Position numbers and translations under genes: made by a program
Shown: positions 12,860-25,059 of the stretch, in pieces
Position numbering within the stretch: position 1 is the first letter of the stretch
Layout of the letters: each line of letters opens with the position of its first letter
Source of the DNA: Capitulum mitella
Taxonomy: Eukaryota > Arthropoda > Thecostraca > Pollicipedomorpha > Pollicipedidae
Assembly: GCA_030062745.1 (NCBI GenBank)
Contig: CP099846.1
Location: 19,997,621-20,061,620, forward strand
Direction of reading: 5' to 3'
DNA length: 64,000 nucleotides
Notes under the pieces: generated by a model
Databases searched by the model: none
What the model saw: the letters and a program-made list of their open reading frames with translations, nothing else
What the model was told of the DNA's origin: nothing

Positions 12860-13135
12860 AGATCAACCTATTTGTGAGCGACATGGCAGAGAAACAGACG
12901 AGATAGAGCACAAAATCTTCCTGTGCACAAATGGTACAAAATATTGGCAGAACCCCGGCTATTTCTTCCGCACTGAAAATACATGTGGACAGCTCAACAG
13001 GACAAAAGTAAAAGCTCACGAAACAGACCATTCCTTTGCAAACTGTGCAGTCATATTTTCAAAATCACTCATTCAAACTGCACATTCAAACGCATGCTGG
13101 GCATCAATAAACCGAGGGCTGGAATTGAGCGGATC
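12860..13135 (+). pseudogene. Possible decayed C2H2 zinc-finger relic
   Basis: One plus-strand frame contains RPFLCKLCSHIF (about 13036-13071). It has the CxxC, the conserved aromatic and a basic-residue context typical of a C2H2 finger. The expected linker to a next finger appears as GINKP about 20 residues on, resembling TGEKP. Upstream in another frame, IFLCTNGTKYW resembles the start of an earlier finger. The zinc-binding histidines are not in place and frames change between fingers, so this could only be a relic of a zinc-finger exon. The match is short and chance resemblance is a real alternative. Confidence 0.3.
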
Positions 13136-15114
13136 GGGAGCAGAAAAGTATGGAGTGGTAATCAGCGGCAACGTCGTTAGCTTCTATACAAAATGGACAG
13201 CTTGCCACATATGGATCAATATAATGAAAAAAAGCGTAACGAATGTCTTGTCGCACTCGATTCGAGTAGAAGACAGAACCGGGACGCATGCGTGACGTGA
13301 CGGGACGTGCGAGTCCCCTTATCGTGATGCAACCATGTCAACTCGTGGCATGTGTTTTGTTTTCTTTTTCGGATTTTATGCGTTTGGGATTTAAAAACAT
13401 TACTGTTTCTGATGTTGGTAATAAATTAGCCATTCCACTTCGCGCATGTATTGCCGGTAATACCCAACAATACGCGATGTTAGTTTAGACATCCATCGTC
13501 ATGTGCAGTCAGAGAGGCAACTTAGAGAAAAGTGAGTGATACTGACCAAGCAGGTTTGGCAAGGGAAAGAATTTCGCGAACGTAAGTTATGTTAGTTGAT
13601 TTGAATATTCAAGTGGGAGCAAACTAAAAAAAGGGTTTTCCTGTAGACTGGGTAAAGGGTAGTTCATGGGATACTAACTACAGAACGATTTTCGAAAACA
13701 AAAATCCTTCAGACTCAACAGTGACGCCAAGCGTCTGAGAAACTGGGTCTGCTCAGGCCTGAACAGTTAGGCGCTCTTGAATATGTACCGCAGATATCCC
13801 CATTCCAAAAGTCGCCGGTCTGGGTAGTCTTGGTCTCTTTTCCTTGTTTTTTTGTGCCTGTCTATTAAAATTCATTCGATGTCTCCCAGTCATAGACATT
13901 TTAAAACAAAACAATTCCTGTCTTTTGCTGGGTATTTTGTGTCTATGGTTGGGTATCTGTTTATTTTGTGTCTGAAAATGTGTGCACAGCTTTGGGAACC
14001 AGTGTCAGTCGACACGAAAGTGATCACTCGTAGAGACGTCAATGGATAACCAGCGTGTTCGACTTCCGGATTTCTTGGAGCAGGTTGCACTGAGGCATAC
14101 CGAACAGCCTATGAACACCATTTTTTAATTCTGTCAACCTTGCTCAAAATACTCCTAGTTAGTTTATTGTCTAACATGGTTCCAAATACTCGATATACCA
14201 CGGTATGCAAAGTAAGCATAAAAAGCTGATGTAGCAACTACTCTTTCGTATGTGGTGGTGGCAGCGTTTGCGGGTGGGACGCGGGCAGAAGGGGAAGCTG
14301 TCTCCTAGTTCAGAAAAGTACAACAATCACCATTAGCCATCTGGTACCACTTAGGTGTAGTTCTTTTCTCGCAACGTTTGAACTGCACATTCTGATATGT
14401 GTGGAGGCGTGGCGGTGTCAAGTATTCAGGATGGCCGGGAAACAACATTTTCGCGTCCTTTCTTTCTATTCATCGCCATTTGGACACTGGGACCTTCCTA
14501 GGCACTGGGACCTTCCTAGGCACGGGGCTCTGCTGTAGACCCCGCCACCTGTTCCCGCGGTGATGCAGCCAGGGCCTTTAGGGCCGTCGGTGTGCTCAAC
14601 ACGGCTATATTCTTGTGACAGACTTGACACACGACACGTGACAAGATAGCCTAAATAATGATATACCAAGGAAAATCCTATTCTGTGATTATGCCGTTCG
14701 TGTCAATGTGCGTAACTTCTGCGTTACATCGTGCAACTAGTGCCTCCAGTGATGCAGTCGAGCATGAAGTGAACCAGAACCGCTGAGCATGTGAACAGTT
14801 TCAGTGACGGAGAAGACAGACTTGATTTGGCGAAGAACAAGGCCCAAAAAACTTACATTCTGAGCAAAAATGGCGCGATGATGGCGCGGTGATGAGAGAA
14901 ATTGGTGGTCATGATTCGGAGGATTCCGGGAATAACGAAAGTGGTGTTTGAGCAAAATGCGGCCAGCTGCAGAATTATTCCCCGTAATAATCACATGTCG
15001 CTGAGGAAATATATGGGACGGAGCAGCTGAACGTCCCGGCATATATTGACTGTCTAAGCTGTTCTCCCGAGTCGCTCGATCTCGTCGCGCTCGCTCCATA
15101 AACCCACATCTGCC
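13136..15114. other. No recognisable gene; small tandem duplication
   Basis: The only clear structure is a perfect 18-bp tandem duplication (unit CACTGGGACCTTCCTAGG) at 14485-14520. The rest is background sequence without recognised features. Confidence 0.5.
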
Positions 15115-15560
15115 CTCTCCCCACCTGTTCCAGCTGCGTGGTGCTGTGCCCAGGCCGCCGGCCCCCTGGTCCGGCGCCTGGCCGCCGCGCCGACGCTGCC
15201 CGCGCGGCGGGCAACGCCGCCTGGCGGCCGCCGCTGCAGTCGGCGAGTGCGTGCAGCGGCGGCGGCCATCGCGCCGCCCGGCCGCCTAGGAATGCAGGCA
15301 ACGCAGCTGGCGGCGGCCGACTGACCCCGTTCGGCTGCCGGCGGCGGCAGCTGCCGATTCTCCGGAGCGAAGGTGCTCGCGCAGCAGTCGACACGCACCC
15401 GGGAGCGGCCTGCCAGGCGTGGTTGCGCAGTCCGCCCGCGCGCACGACCGCGGAATGCGCGTTGCGCGGCGGAGCAGTCCGCGGGCGGAGACGCACGTGA
15501 CGGAATGCGGAGGTCGAGGACCGAGGTGGCCGGCCGCGGCGGCGAGGCCTTATCTGACCG
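15115..15560. promoter_or_regulatory. CpG island / putative promoter 5
   Basis: A GC-rich block with sharp edges. On the minus strand an ATG in good context (CGCCATGGCCGCC, near 15270) opens a frame reading toward 15056. Its C-terminal part (LWSERDEIERLG) is less biased than the usual GC shadow, but the upstream part is Arg/Ala-rich. I do not call it a gene. Confidence 0.55.
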
Positions 15561-17199
15561 CGCTGCCGACGAATGAAATCCTTCGCTGGCTTCGACGAGC
15601 GAATGCCAGGCGCTTTTTGTGTTGATTTTGCAGGCTTTCCCCGCTGCTATCTGTGTCACGGCTGATTCTTCAAGCAGCAACGTGCGTGCGGGCTTCATTG
15701 TGGTGGCGACGCAACCGGGATTATGAGAGAAGGGAAGGGGGAGGGGAGGAGCTGCAATGGCTGAACACTGCAACTGGGGCTTGGACAAAAAACCCTCTGC
15801 TTGCTTCCGAATTTCGCCCTGCCCCCCCCCCCCCCGCCTATGAAAGCAATCCGTTGTCACTGATTCCATAACATGCATGTCTATGCTGTAATGTATCTTG
15901 AGAAGTGGAATGCATGGTCTGGTCTCTCATGCAGGTCGTGTAAAACATTGCTTACGCGAATTCCTGGGGAAGATAATGTGTTTTGCTATCGTTCTGGAAA
16001 TCGAAAATGGAAATTATTTTCCTGCACAAGGACAACTGAGGACATCAAAATACGAGTAAGATTTTTGTCCTGTTTTCTGGAAAATGGATTACAATGACTA
16101 ATTAGTCAAATTATTGGGAGATTTCAGTAGGATTTCAGACCGTTTCTTCCAATCACCACCATAGGGCTGATGTAAAACAATTCTAAAAGTGGTCAGTGAC
16201 AATTTAAACCCTCTCAACCCCCCCCCTTGAATATATAGCCATGCTCTAATTAAGCCCAGTTTGGCACTACCCCAAACCTATTGAATCTGTGATATTTCCA
16301 GGTGAGAAATATTGACGCCCCCAGCATTAGTTTCTTCAAACACAGATATGTGCGAAAATGCTTGGAAACATGAAATCATTTTGTGTGATTTTCACGTACC
16401 TGTTGGTGAAAGAGATGGTTAACTCGAAGAACTGTGTGTCTGAGAAGCTGCATAGTTGGCGTGGTTTTGCTGTACTTACTTGCGTTGCGATGGTGACGCC
16501 TCTGGTTTCGAATGAACCAAAAGTAACTCGTCATAAATGCATTTTAGCTGGCCTCCATGAAGGTCGACGGTATCAGATAATGCGAAGGGAATTCAAGATG
16601 ACCTTTGGGGATGATGGCAAATGTTTTCATAAGGGAGGAGAGGGGGGAGCAAAGCCATTTTTTAGACGTAACGTTCCGTGCGACACCTAAGGGCGGACAT
16701 TTGTGTTTTTTTCACATGAGGGAAGCTGGTTTGTCGCTTAACCGCTGCCTTTAGAGGCAGGTTTAATTAAAGCGAAGGAAAGAAAGTGCCACTTACGATC
16801 TTATATCATAACCTTTTCTTTGCATAAGGTATCAATTGCATGTCCAGGATTCAAAAAATGGCGTGACATGAAAAGGGAGGGCAGAATCTCTTCGTCGCCT
16901 AAAATTCTCAAATTGGATTCTTTTCTGAAAATGTGCCGAAAAGCACTGGAAAAACGGAAACGCCCACTCTCTTGACCCGTGCATGGAAGTACCAAACTCC
17001 CCTCATGGTTGGCTAGCCAGTTCAGAGAATTTGGAGCTGTTCCTGGTAAGGCGATCAAATGCTGATTTGTCGTAGGCGGAAAAGACAAATAGTGTGTTCA
17101 TAAATGGACCACATCCTCCAACAAGGGCGTTGGTTTCATTATTCCTCCGGGTTACACATAGAAAATCAACGCTTTTCGCGAGGGGTAATTTTAAACCTC
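15561..17199. other. No recognisable gene
   Basis: A C-run at about 15822-15834 and another at about 16220 are the only low-complexity tracts. No domain or repeat family was recognised. Confidence 0.5.
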
Positions 17200-18000
17200 G
17201 CACGCGGCTCGCAGACCGGGTCATTGACCCCGGACATAGGACCAATGTCCCTGCGAGCAGACATCGTCCGTTCGGCGTTCGTTTTGGTCGGTGACGGGAC
17301 GATTCGCGTCGGCAGCCCGGTCACCCTGGTCAGCCACCTGGTCATTTTGGTCGGCGGCCCGTTCAGCTGGGTCACTGGCCGATGATTCGGGTCGGTGACC
17401 CGGTCAGGCGGCGGACGGACGCGTCCCTGCGCTGGCCGGTGGCCTCCGCCGGGCGGCTGGCTGTCCGGCCGACGCCCGGCGCCGACCGCCAGCCCTCCCC
17501 CTGCGTGCGTCGCCGGCCGCTGCCGGCCGCGGCGCGCGCGGCGCCGGCCGCTCCGCGCTCTGCCCGAGACGCACACGCACTCTCTCCGGGCGTGCGGCGC
17601 GGCTCTCGCCGGCGCCGGCTCAGTCGCCGGAGCACGGCCGTGCGTGAGGCCGCGGCCGCGCGCAGCACCGACCGCTGCGTGTGCGTGTGACGTCAGACAG
17701 GTGCGTGACGTCACCGATGCCGGCGGCCGGAGCGGTCACGGCTGCAGTCGGGTTTCGGGAGGCAGCGGCGGCGTGGGCCGTGCGTGTGCGTGCGCCGGCT
17801 GGGCCGGGCCGAGCTGTGCCGATAGCCGAGCCGGCCGCCGAGATAGCGCCGAGAGCAGGGCCGCCGGCGCTCGTTTGAATCGCCCAGCCGTTGGGATTCG
17901 GTGGCGGGCAACATGGCGGCGCGGTCGACGGACCCGGCCCGGCGGTGAGTGGAGCCGTGAGAGAACAGGCCGACCTCGAGGCCAAGATTGCCCACAGGGT
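17200..18000. promoter_or_regulatory. CpG island / strong putative promoter 6
   Basis: An 800-bp CpG-dense block with two CRE palindromes 18 bp apart (17688-17695 and 17706-17713) and a YY1-like AACATGGCGGC at 17910-17920 whose ATG starts a candidate first exon. The left part (about 17210-17410) has a degenerate GGTCA-rich internal repeat. This is the best-supported promoter in the window. Confidence 0.7.
17913..17944 (+). CDS. Candidate first coding exon (10 codons, then donor)
   Basis: An ATG in good context (GCAACATGG) opens MAARSTDPAR followed by two bases of the next codon. The sequence then reads GTGAGT at 17945, a full consensus donor. Unspliced, the frame meets a stop one codon later (CGG TGA), so if it is used it must be spliced here. 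It sits at the downstream end of CpG island 6, after two CRE sites, as expected for a 5' exon. I do not recognise the gene and found no convincing downstream exon in the window. A chance ATG-donor pairing in GC-rich DNA cannot be excluded. Confidence 0.35.
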
Positions 18001-18743
18001 TTCGGACGTTCAGAACGGCATTCGGTCACGTCGGTGGCATCAGGCACCTCCAGTACCGATAACTGATGTGTTTGTCTTATAAACGCGGAGTTCTGAACCG
18101 TTGCTTGTCGGGCAACGGGCATGTACCCAGTTTCCTGACATGTTTGTGCTGTTGGTGGGTGTGTACTGGCGGATCGGTCTGTTTACAGGTCGAATTTGTC
18201 ACATGTGGGACGGGGGTACAAGAACGTTGGAAAAGCGGATGGCCGCTGTCAAATTTTGAGGCGATTCTCCACATGCAACTCCGCGGCTGGCTCTTTTCGT
18301 TGAAGAAACCGGGCGACGGCTCCCTGCCACGTTCCTGCGCGTATGCGTTGAACTTTTCCTTGTTTTTTCCATATGCTTCTTTGCCCCCCAAAGCGCCTCC
18401 ACCCTAGCTATGGAGGAGTTCCCGCGCCCCTGGTCACTGGAGACCCAGCTCTCCATCTGGCACGTTTTTCCGTGAGTCTTGGGCTCACAGCTTGGTGTCG
18501 GGCGAAAAATGTTCGCAGCGATAAAAGTAGGCAATAGCCGAGTCCACAGCCAGAGCCGTGGCCGCTTGTTTTCGGAAACCGCACCGCATTCCACAGGATT
18601 CCCAAAATAGCCTATTGCTTCCTTGCTCGTCACAAGGTCTTTTCTCCACACCTGATTGTTGGTGTCATTCCCTGTGGTTCTGGGCATGCGCGAAACAGCG
18701 GTGGTTCGTGCGGTAGCCATTCTGATCGTCCAACTTGGTGGGT
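18001..18743. other. No recognisable feature (possible intron)
   Basis: This would be intronic if the candidate exon at 17913-17944 is real. No domain or repeat was recognised. A GCATGCGC half-like NRF1 site lies at about 18686. Confidence 0.4.
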
Positions 18744-18935
18744 CTTCCGTGGTGCCGCCTCAGGCGGGGATTAGCACAGGAGGTCGCCTGTCGAGAGTGG
18801 GACGGGCGTGAGGCACCGCCTGTCCGGAGGGGTCTGGTGCGAGGCCACGCTGTCTGGGAGGCCGAGGGTCAGGGGCCGCCAGTCCAGGGTAGGGGTGTGA
18901 GGCACCGCCTGTCCAGGGCAAGGACGAGAGTGACG
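18744..18935 (+). repeat. Degenerate GC-rich minisatellite
   Basis: Repeated blocks of the form GTGAGGCACCGCCTGTCC occur at about 18806 and 18896, with more diverged versions (GTGCGAGGCCACGCTGTC, GGGCCGCCAGTCC) between them. Units are about 30-50 bp and strongly diverged. Confidence 0.45.
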
Positions 18936-18979
18936 GGGAAGACCGGGGATCGAGATGGAACAAGACGACGGGTAGGGTT

Positions 18980-20195
18980 TTAACCCTATCCCCGGCAGGG
19001 GAGGCTGAATCCGTCCCCGCTCGGGTTTTTTACTTGCCAATCCCAGGATTTTTGACGCAGCTTCACAAAACTTGGTGACTTTCCCTAACTACTCTTTTTA
19101 CGTACTGTGACAAAATTTTTAAGTTCCTGTTCTGCTGAGGGGTGGAACCAGGAAACGCTTTTGGGAGGCACCGTGGGCAATTTCTGGCCATGTTGAGGGT
19201 AAAAGGAAAATGACTGCCAAAACTAGCGTTTTTAAGATAGAACTTAAAACTTTATATGGATGTATAGCTCAATAGTTGGGCAACGTGCAGATACAAATTT
19301 GTTCATCTGAGGTCACTTTAGAAAGTCAGATCAAGGTCAAAAGTCAAAATTTGGTTGTGTAGTAATAATTTCGGCGCTGTTTTTTCAAATGCTAAACCCG
19401 GAATATATGTGACGCAAAATGGTGCCCTCTACATGAGTATCGAGTTTCAGCTTGATATCAGGTCGGGTCACGGAGCTTTGACCTAAAATGTCAGTGCGCG
19501 TACCGTATATCACAATAGTCGTAAAACTGAATTTTTGAAATAGAGTAAATTCAAATGATTGAAAACGTTTACAGATAATATCAAATGCACACGAGATCAT
19601 TCCAAGTGACTCCAAGGTCAGTGGAGATTATTTAAGGTCAGGGGTCAAGAGTTGATCTGAAGAATATGTGACCATGACAGTTACCCCTTACAGTCCCTGA
19701 CACCGCCTATGCTAACATTATACAAACATTGTAATACGATTTGTACTTTTTTTGGGGTAGCATGACTAGCAGAAGCCAAAAAAGTGCTTTTCCCTTTTCT
19801 GTTCATTCAACTGTTGAAAAACTAATCCACCTATTTCTGAAATCCTGTGAGCGCCTATGAATTTTCATAAAAATTTCAAACGTATGGACCAATGGTAAAA
19901 GCCCCGCCCATAATCTGTCGATTCATGCCAATTTCATCAAAATCGGTCCATAAACAATGGAGTTATAAGAAGTCCAAAAATATCGCCAATTTTGACTTTT
20001 CTGCTCACCTGTATCCACCCTTTTCAGAATTTTGAAAACTTTTTTAAATGTAGTTTATGTCATAGCAAATCGATTGCCGTTAGTTGCGATGAAACCGGAC
20101 AAATAGTTCTCGACATCACAGGAGGGGGGGGGCGAATCCGCCCCCCCCCCTGCCGGGAGTCGGCCATACCGCGATCCCTCCAGGAATAGGGTTAA
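18980..20195 (+). mobile_element. TTAA-flanked non-autonomous element, copy 1 (1.2 kb)
   Basis: The element is bounded by TTAA at 18980-18983 and 20192-20195. The termini are inverted: it begins TTAACCCTATCCC and ends GGAATAGGGTTAA, with a subterminal CGGCAGGGG / CCCCTGCCGG inverted block. TTAA target duplication with CCC-starting termini is the hallmark of piggyBac-like insertions; no transposase remains, so it would be non-autonomous. Internal blocks match the copies at 38.4 and 46.6 kb near both ends (an ACGCAGC block on the left; ATGAAACC...CTCGACATCACAGG on the right). AGGTCA-type hexamers recur through the interior. Overall divergence from the other copies is high. Confidence 0.65.
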
Positions 20196-20639
20196 GGGCA
20201 AGAGCGTCAAGGGTAGAGGGATAAGCCTGGCGGCCCGCTTCTTTATGGCATTTCTGCTAGGGCTCTGTGAGGGCAGAAGAACCTGAACGACTGCCGCCGC
20301 CTGAGGACCGACCGTAGGGTTTTGCCCTCTGGCGGCTGTCCATCTGAGCATTACGTTCGATGTCTAAAATATTCGCAGCGATGTTCGCAAAGGGCGACTT
20401 GAACAATTTGGGGGTTGATTTTTGAGTCGTGGTTTGTGATATTTACAACCATTCTTTCGTACCATTTTTGGGGCTGTACTGAGTTGTATTGTTGTACGTT
20501 TGGAGTTTGTGCTTATATGTGTTTTCAGGCTTGATCCACGTTAGATTTATTTCACATGTCTTGCTGATCACGCTTTCAGGGTTCATTTTGCGCTGAGAAT
20601 GTCTAAAAAGATCAAAATTGTAATTAAACGAAATTTTTA
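20196..20639. other. No recognisable feature
   Basis: Background sequence without a recognised gene, repeat or RNA. Confidence 0.5.
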
Positions 20640-20890
20640 TTTAATAGCCATCCACTGATTTGACACAATACGACTTATACATTGTGGCCTTTGCAAATGT
20701 TGACTGGCCTGCGGCCGCTCGTGTCGTCACGCAACAGCTGAAAACGGGAAGGGCTGAATAGGACATATTAGGTAGACCATGGGAGGTCGCTCTGAAACGC
20801 ATTCAAAATAACTTTTGAGACATAATTTACCCTGGAAGCCGATTCAAATGCTGCAAGCTACAGCTTGGCTTTCTCGCTTCAGAACACATA
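20640..20890 (+). repeat. Dispersed repeat R2, copy 2
   Basis: It shares GGCCTGCGGCC, CTCGTGTCGTCACG and CAACAGCTGAAAA with the 10.2- and 56.5-kb copies, followed by a common CTACAGCTTGGCTT-like block near its end. It is immediately followed by a cluster of ATGATCGAT-type palindromic words at about 20889-20945. Confidence 0.5.
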
Positions 20891-20945
20891 ATGATCGATT
20901 CATAATGATGAATGATCGATAATGATCATAACGATCTTTATCATT

Positions 20946-23900
20946 TTTGAAATGATATCAGGAGTCCTTCACTTTTCCCTTACTCGTCGGTCAGAAAGGT
21001 CGGAGTAGATCGCCCCCACTGTGTTTCATCGGGCCGCGTTGGCGCAGCTACTGGTAGTGGAATGGAAAGGTAGGGACGTAGGAACTTGTCCCCGTGATAT
21101 GAAAAAATATGAAAAGTGGCTTTTCCTGGCGTCGTACTATCAGACTCGAAAAACACCAGTGAAAACCCAAGTTCCCCTACCCCTTTTCCTACACACACAT
21201 TTATGAACAAGTGAAAAGGGTAGGGTCCTTTCCTTCCTGTATTTTTGGAGCAACGTCCGTTTTTCTTCTTGCCTGTGTTGAGCTGCTTTATTTTTCTTGT
21301 CCTTGTTTTCATTTTGGCTGATAACAAATCCTGTGCATTTCCTAGCTTATGTGGGCCTTGTTCCGTAAAAGCCACCAATACTAGCAACAATGAATGTGCG
21401 GCATTAACCGCCAGTTTCAGCTCAATGCACAGCATTCTTTGTATATTGGGACAATAAGACATAAAAATTAAGATATCGATGGGCACCCGTCCCAGTTAGG
21501 AAAATTGTGCACCCGTCCGTGTTGAACAACTTTTAAGCCAAGGCTGTGATTTCAGCCGTCCGTTTTTTTTCACCATTTGCCGGCTAAAACTATTGAAAAC
21601 TAGCATAGATTGGCAGAAAATGGCATAAATTATTTTGGGAAACTGTATATTCCGATTGTATTAAACTAGCTTTTTGGGGGTTTTTACCTTCAGTTAATGC
21701 AGTATTGTGCTCGAAACTTAAGGAAGTGTAACATGCCAATGAAAAACTCGCTACATTCAATATCAATTGGGCTATTGCAGGCAACATACAAATTGCTGCC
21801 AACCTGTGAGTGAAAATATTATGCTCAGGAGCGAGGAAGGCCAGGGTGCAACTATGAAGTAATAGTGGGAACATGTGGCTGTGTTGTTAGTTAAAATGGT
21901 CTTCAGTGCTTGCCTGAATGATGAGGGACAAATGGCTGGCCAGTTCACTAGGTCTTCCAAGATTGCATGCATTAGTATGGTTGGGAAAATTTGTATTCTG
22001 TGATGATTCATGAGTGATATGTTGCTGATACACCACCTAAATAGTAACTGAATACTATGACTGCACTGTTAGCTGCTACAGCTAGCGTCTAGCACATATT
22101 TTTGTCAGATTCATATATGCCAATGCACATGCAATCCCGAGCAACCACATTTCCACTGTGAGGTTCAAAGAAGGAATCTTAACACATTGTGTAAAACTAT
22201 TTCGGTTTTTGGTTTACCACTGTTTGTATCGGCCACTTTTCCTGAGTGGGTGTGACTTGTGGCCACATTTTTCACATATTCCACATTTTAACGTTTATGA
22301 ATACTTCGCTTTCAATTATTCTGAAAGATATGGAAGGCCGTTTTGAGACTAAAATTTCCCCTGAAATATTTTCTGCCGTTAGCTGCCATTTTCTGCCAGT
22401 GCTCTTTCTAGGTCTAGTTTCAACCGGCGAAAACCGCTGGCAAAAATTAATATCAGCCGGCAGCTGCCTTCCCTGTTTGAGCAGTAGCCGTTTTCTTCAG
22501 ATCGAGATTTTCCTGCTTGCTTACGCGTCATCGAAGTTAGAAGAAAGTGAATTCTACCGGGATGCTGTCGAAAACTGATCAAGCGTGTTCTGGAAATTGT
22601 CCGTCCTTGGTCCGAGATAAAATATGAAGTCTTCTTTAAGACGTTCTTAAAGCACTCGACACGAACATCTTGGTCATAGCTTTGTCATTGCATCGCTTTG
22701 TCAAAGCTATGTCATACATAGTTTTGTCATTACTTGTCTCACTCAGAGCAGAAAGAGAAAGGTCGAAAAAGCCCTGGGCCCTTTGACACAGATCTGGATT
22801 TACGAACCTGACATCTTTTGCGGCTGCAGGTTTCTGTAGGGAGAGCCTGTTTTGAAATGCGAAATTTTTCTGGTCCAATTTGCAACCGTCGCCCAACGGT
22901 TGAAGTACCATATCACAACATTCTCACAGCGAACGTGGTAATTCGGCCTTGGAAGCAACGGCAGATTTGAACCCACCAGATTTCACTAGGCCTTGAACGC
23001 GATGTGAAGGTTCTGCCCTAGGGGATATAACTTTTTAAATGGTGCCAGCTTCTGTGGTGAGGATAAATTCGTCTGGTAAATATGTGCGTAAGTTCTCGTC
23101 ATCTTTTGGTGGTTTGTAGAGAACCATATTGTATTTTCCCAATGTTTTTTTAGGACCCAAGCAGGCAAACATAACTGGCATTGTACTGCTAATTGAGAAC
23201 CAATGGAACTTCTTATGGTTATACATTCTGCCTTACTCAGCGGCATCCATGGGTGTCTTTCCTTGATGCCGACTCGCCCTGGTGTATATTCCGTGGGAGT
23301 CGAATTGTGTGGTAAAGTTAGAACTGGCCGCCGTTTGGCTCGCCTGGTACGCATATTGAATCGCTTGTCATTAAATAACGTTTAAACGGTTCGTTTCGTT
23401 GAAACTTTGCGGTATTTTGTTAAAACTGATTTGTTACAACTGGCTTTTTGTTTTGTCGGAGTTCTCCCTGTCACCTAATTTATGTCAGAAATAAATTCGT
23501 GGGCCCACCGGATTTTGCTCAGACTTAATTGATTTTACGTCAAGGCTCTTAGAAATCATTGGTCACCGCTTGCACTCACCGCCGTGCAGCATCTGCTCAC
23601 AACCTCACCTTTTCTGAATCTGGTTTGCTGCCAGATGTGGATCAAGATCTGCTCATACGTTCAATGAAGTTGCTCACTGAATTATCTGCATTACTTGCCA
23701 CCAACGTTTCGGTATGATCACGAACATTGACTGCGCGATGTTTCGGTGTGATCGCACAATCACGAACATTGGCTGCGCGATGCGGCGCAAAAAGTTGCGC
23801 ATGTTCACGCAAATGTTCATGACAGTGATAGAATAATGGTTCTTTTGATTAAATCATGTGTTTTGTTATATCATCAGGGACCGGATGTCAAACCCGCCAC

Positions 23901-24499
23901 TAAAACACCCCAACTGGGGAAAGTTTGGCACGATCCCAATGGTGTAACATAGAAAAAATGGTTCGAAACTCTCGTTTTCTGGCAGCTGCTGCAGTCTGTA
24001 GTTTAAAGCCCTCTATAATTTGAATGCTGTGTGGAAAGAACTGCTAAACCAATCAGCAACACAATTTACGGAAAAAATGCAAAGTTTTAAATGGCAAAAT
24101 CCAAGCAAAAACAAATGGCAAATAGTGAATGTCAAACGTGTCTGAACTAAGTGGTCCTCCTGCTCCTTCTTTCGCAAACCAACTAAAGTCACTGTCATAC
24201 ACGAGATACTAGATGCTAGTTCGGCCTTTGACGTCATTACTAAAAAAACGCCTCAGCACGTACTGTACTATTACACGCATTCTAAACATACTGTAAACTA
24301 ACTAAAAAAAAATAGTTGGAGTATGTTTCGCCTTCGGCTAGCTTTTGACAAAAACAGCGAACCTTCCGCAAAACAGTGCAAAAATGGTTGAAGTTTAGTA
24401 AAATTTGGTGAGACGATAATTCCATATCATATGACTATTACCATATGACAATTCTACCCAAGACTATTACCAGTTTCCTGTCCAGGGTACTGGCCGTAG
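20946..24499. other. No recognisable gene
   Basis: About 3.5 kb without a recognisable gene. Short open frames on both strands show no domain. An imperfect duplication lies at about 23705-23783, where GTTTCGGT-TGATC and GAACATTG-CTGCGCGATG occur twice. A CRE palindrome lies at 24229-24236. Confidence 0.5.
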
Positions 24500-24908
24500 C
24501 AGGGGTATCGATTTGTATTCTTTTGAGGAGGTCCTGGCCCATCCATTGTTGATTTGGGCCCACCCAATGTTGGTTTGAGCCCATCCAATGCTTTCTGCCG
24601 GTTTTAAAGGGAAACTAGTAATAATAAGGAAAAAACGGCCGTAATAGATAAGAGATAGGCAAAAAGTAAGAAATAAAGTTAAAGCACTATACCTGTCCAT
24701 CATTCTATCTTCTTTCTCTTTATGTACCTGTATACATGGGGATAAAAGCAATCTTTGATTTGATAAATAGTAACAATAAACTCATAAATTTTCTTTGGTC
24801 AAAATAACGTGAACGAAATCCGTCGAGAAACCCACATTTGGGGAGGTTAGGTTGTCGGGCTCTTGGTTCGCCCCCCCCCCCAGTCAGTGACAGAAATCGA
24901 CATCCCTG
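24500..24908 (+). mobile_element. hAT-like MITE family A, copy 1 (409 bp)
   Basis: The element begins CAGGGGTATCGATTTGTATT and ends in the inverted equivalent (GAAATCGACATCCCTG). The interior matches the 42.6-kb copy throughout: GGCC-rich block, CCGGTTTTAAAGGGAA, a central region with TTTGATAAATAGTA, then GAGAAACCCAC-TTTGGGG and a C-run. The centre, TA-microsatellite in the 28.4- and 60.2-kb copies, is here only ATGTACCTGTATACAT. No transposase is encoded. The flanking 8-mers (GGCCGTAG and GGTCGATT) match poorly, so the target duplication is not demonstrated for this copy. Confidence 0.7.
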
Positions 24909-25059
24909 GGTCGATTTCCATATAATTTCTATATATCTTTTTTCTATTTTTTCTAGATTTCTATATAAATAGGCTTCGCACCACAAGCGCTCGTCAAAAT
25001 GGCAATTTCATGGGCTCCAGCATCTCAGTACGCAACAGCTGCACTGGTCAGGGCACGTC

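Noticed and set aside
15054..15878. 274-codon open frame on the minus strand
   Set aside because: Most of it is GC-driven and it starts with no supporting context. The tail looks more protein-like but no family or splice signal supports it.
24492..24916. 8-bp target duplication for family-A MITE copy 1
   Set aside because: GGCCGTAG and GGTCGATT match at only about four of eight positions, so it is not claimed.
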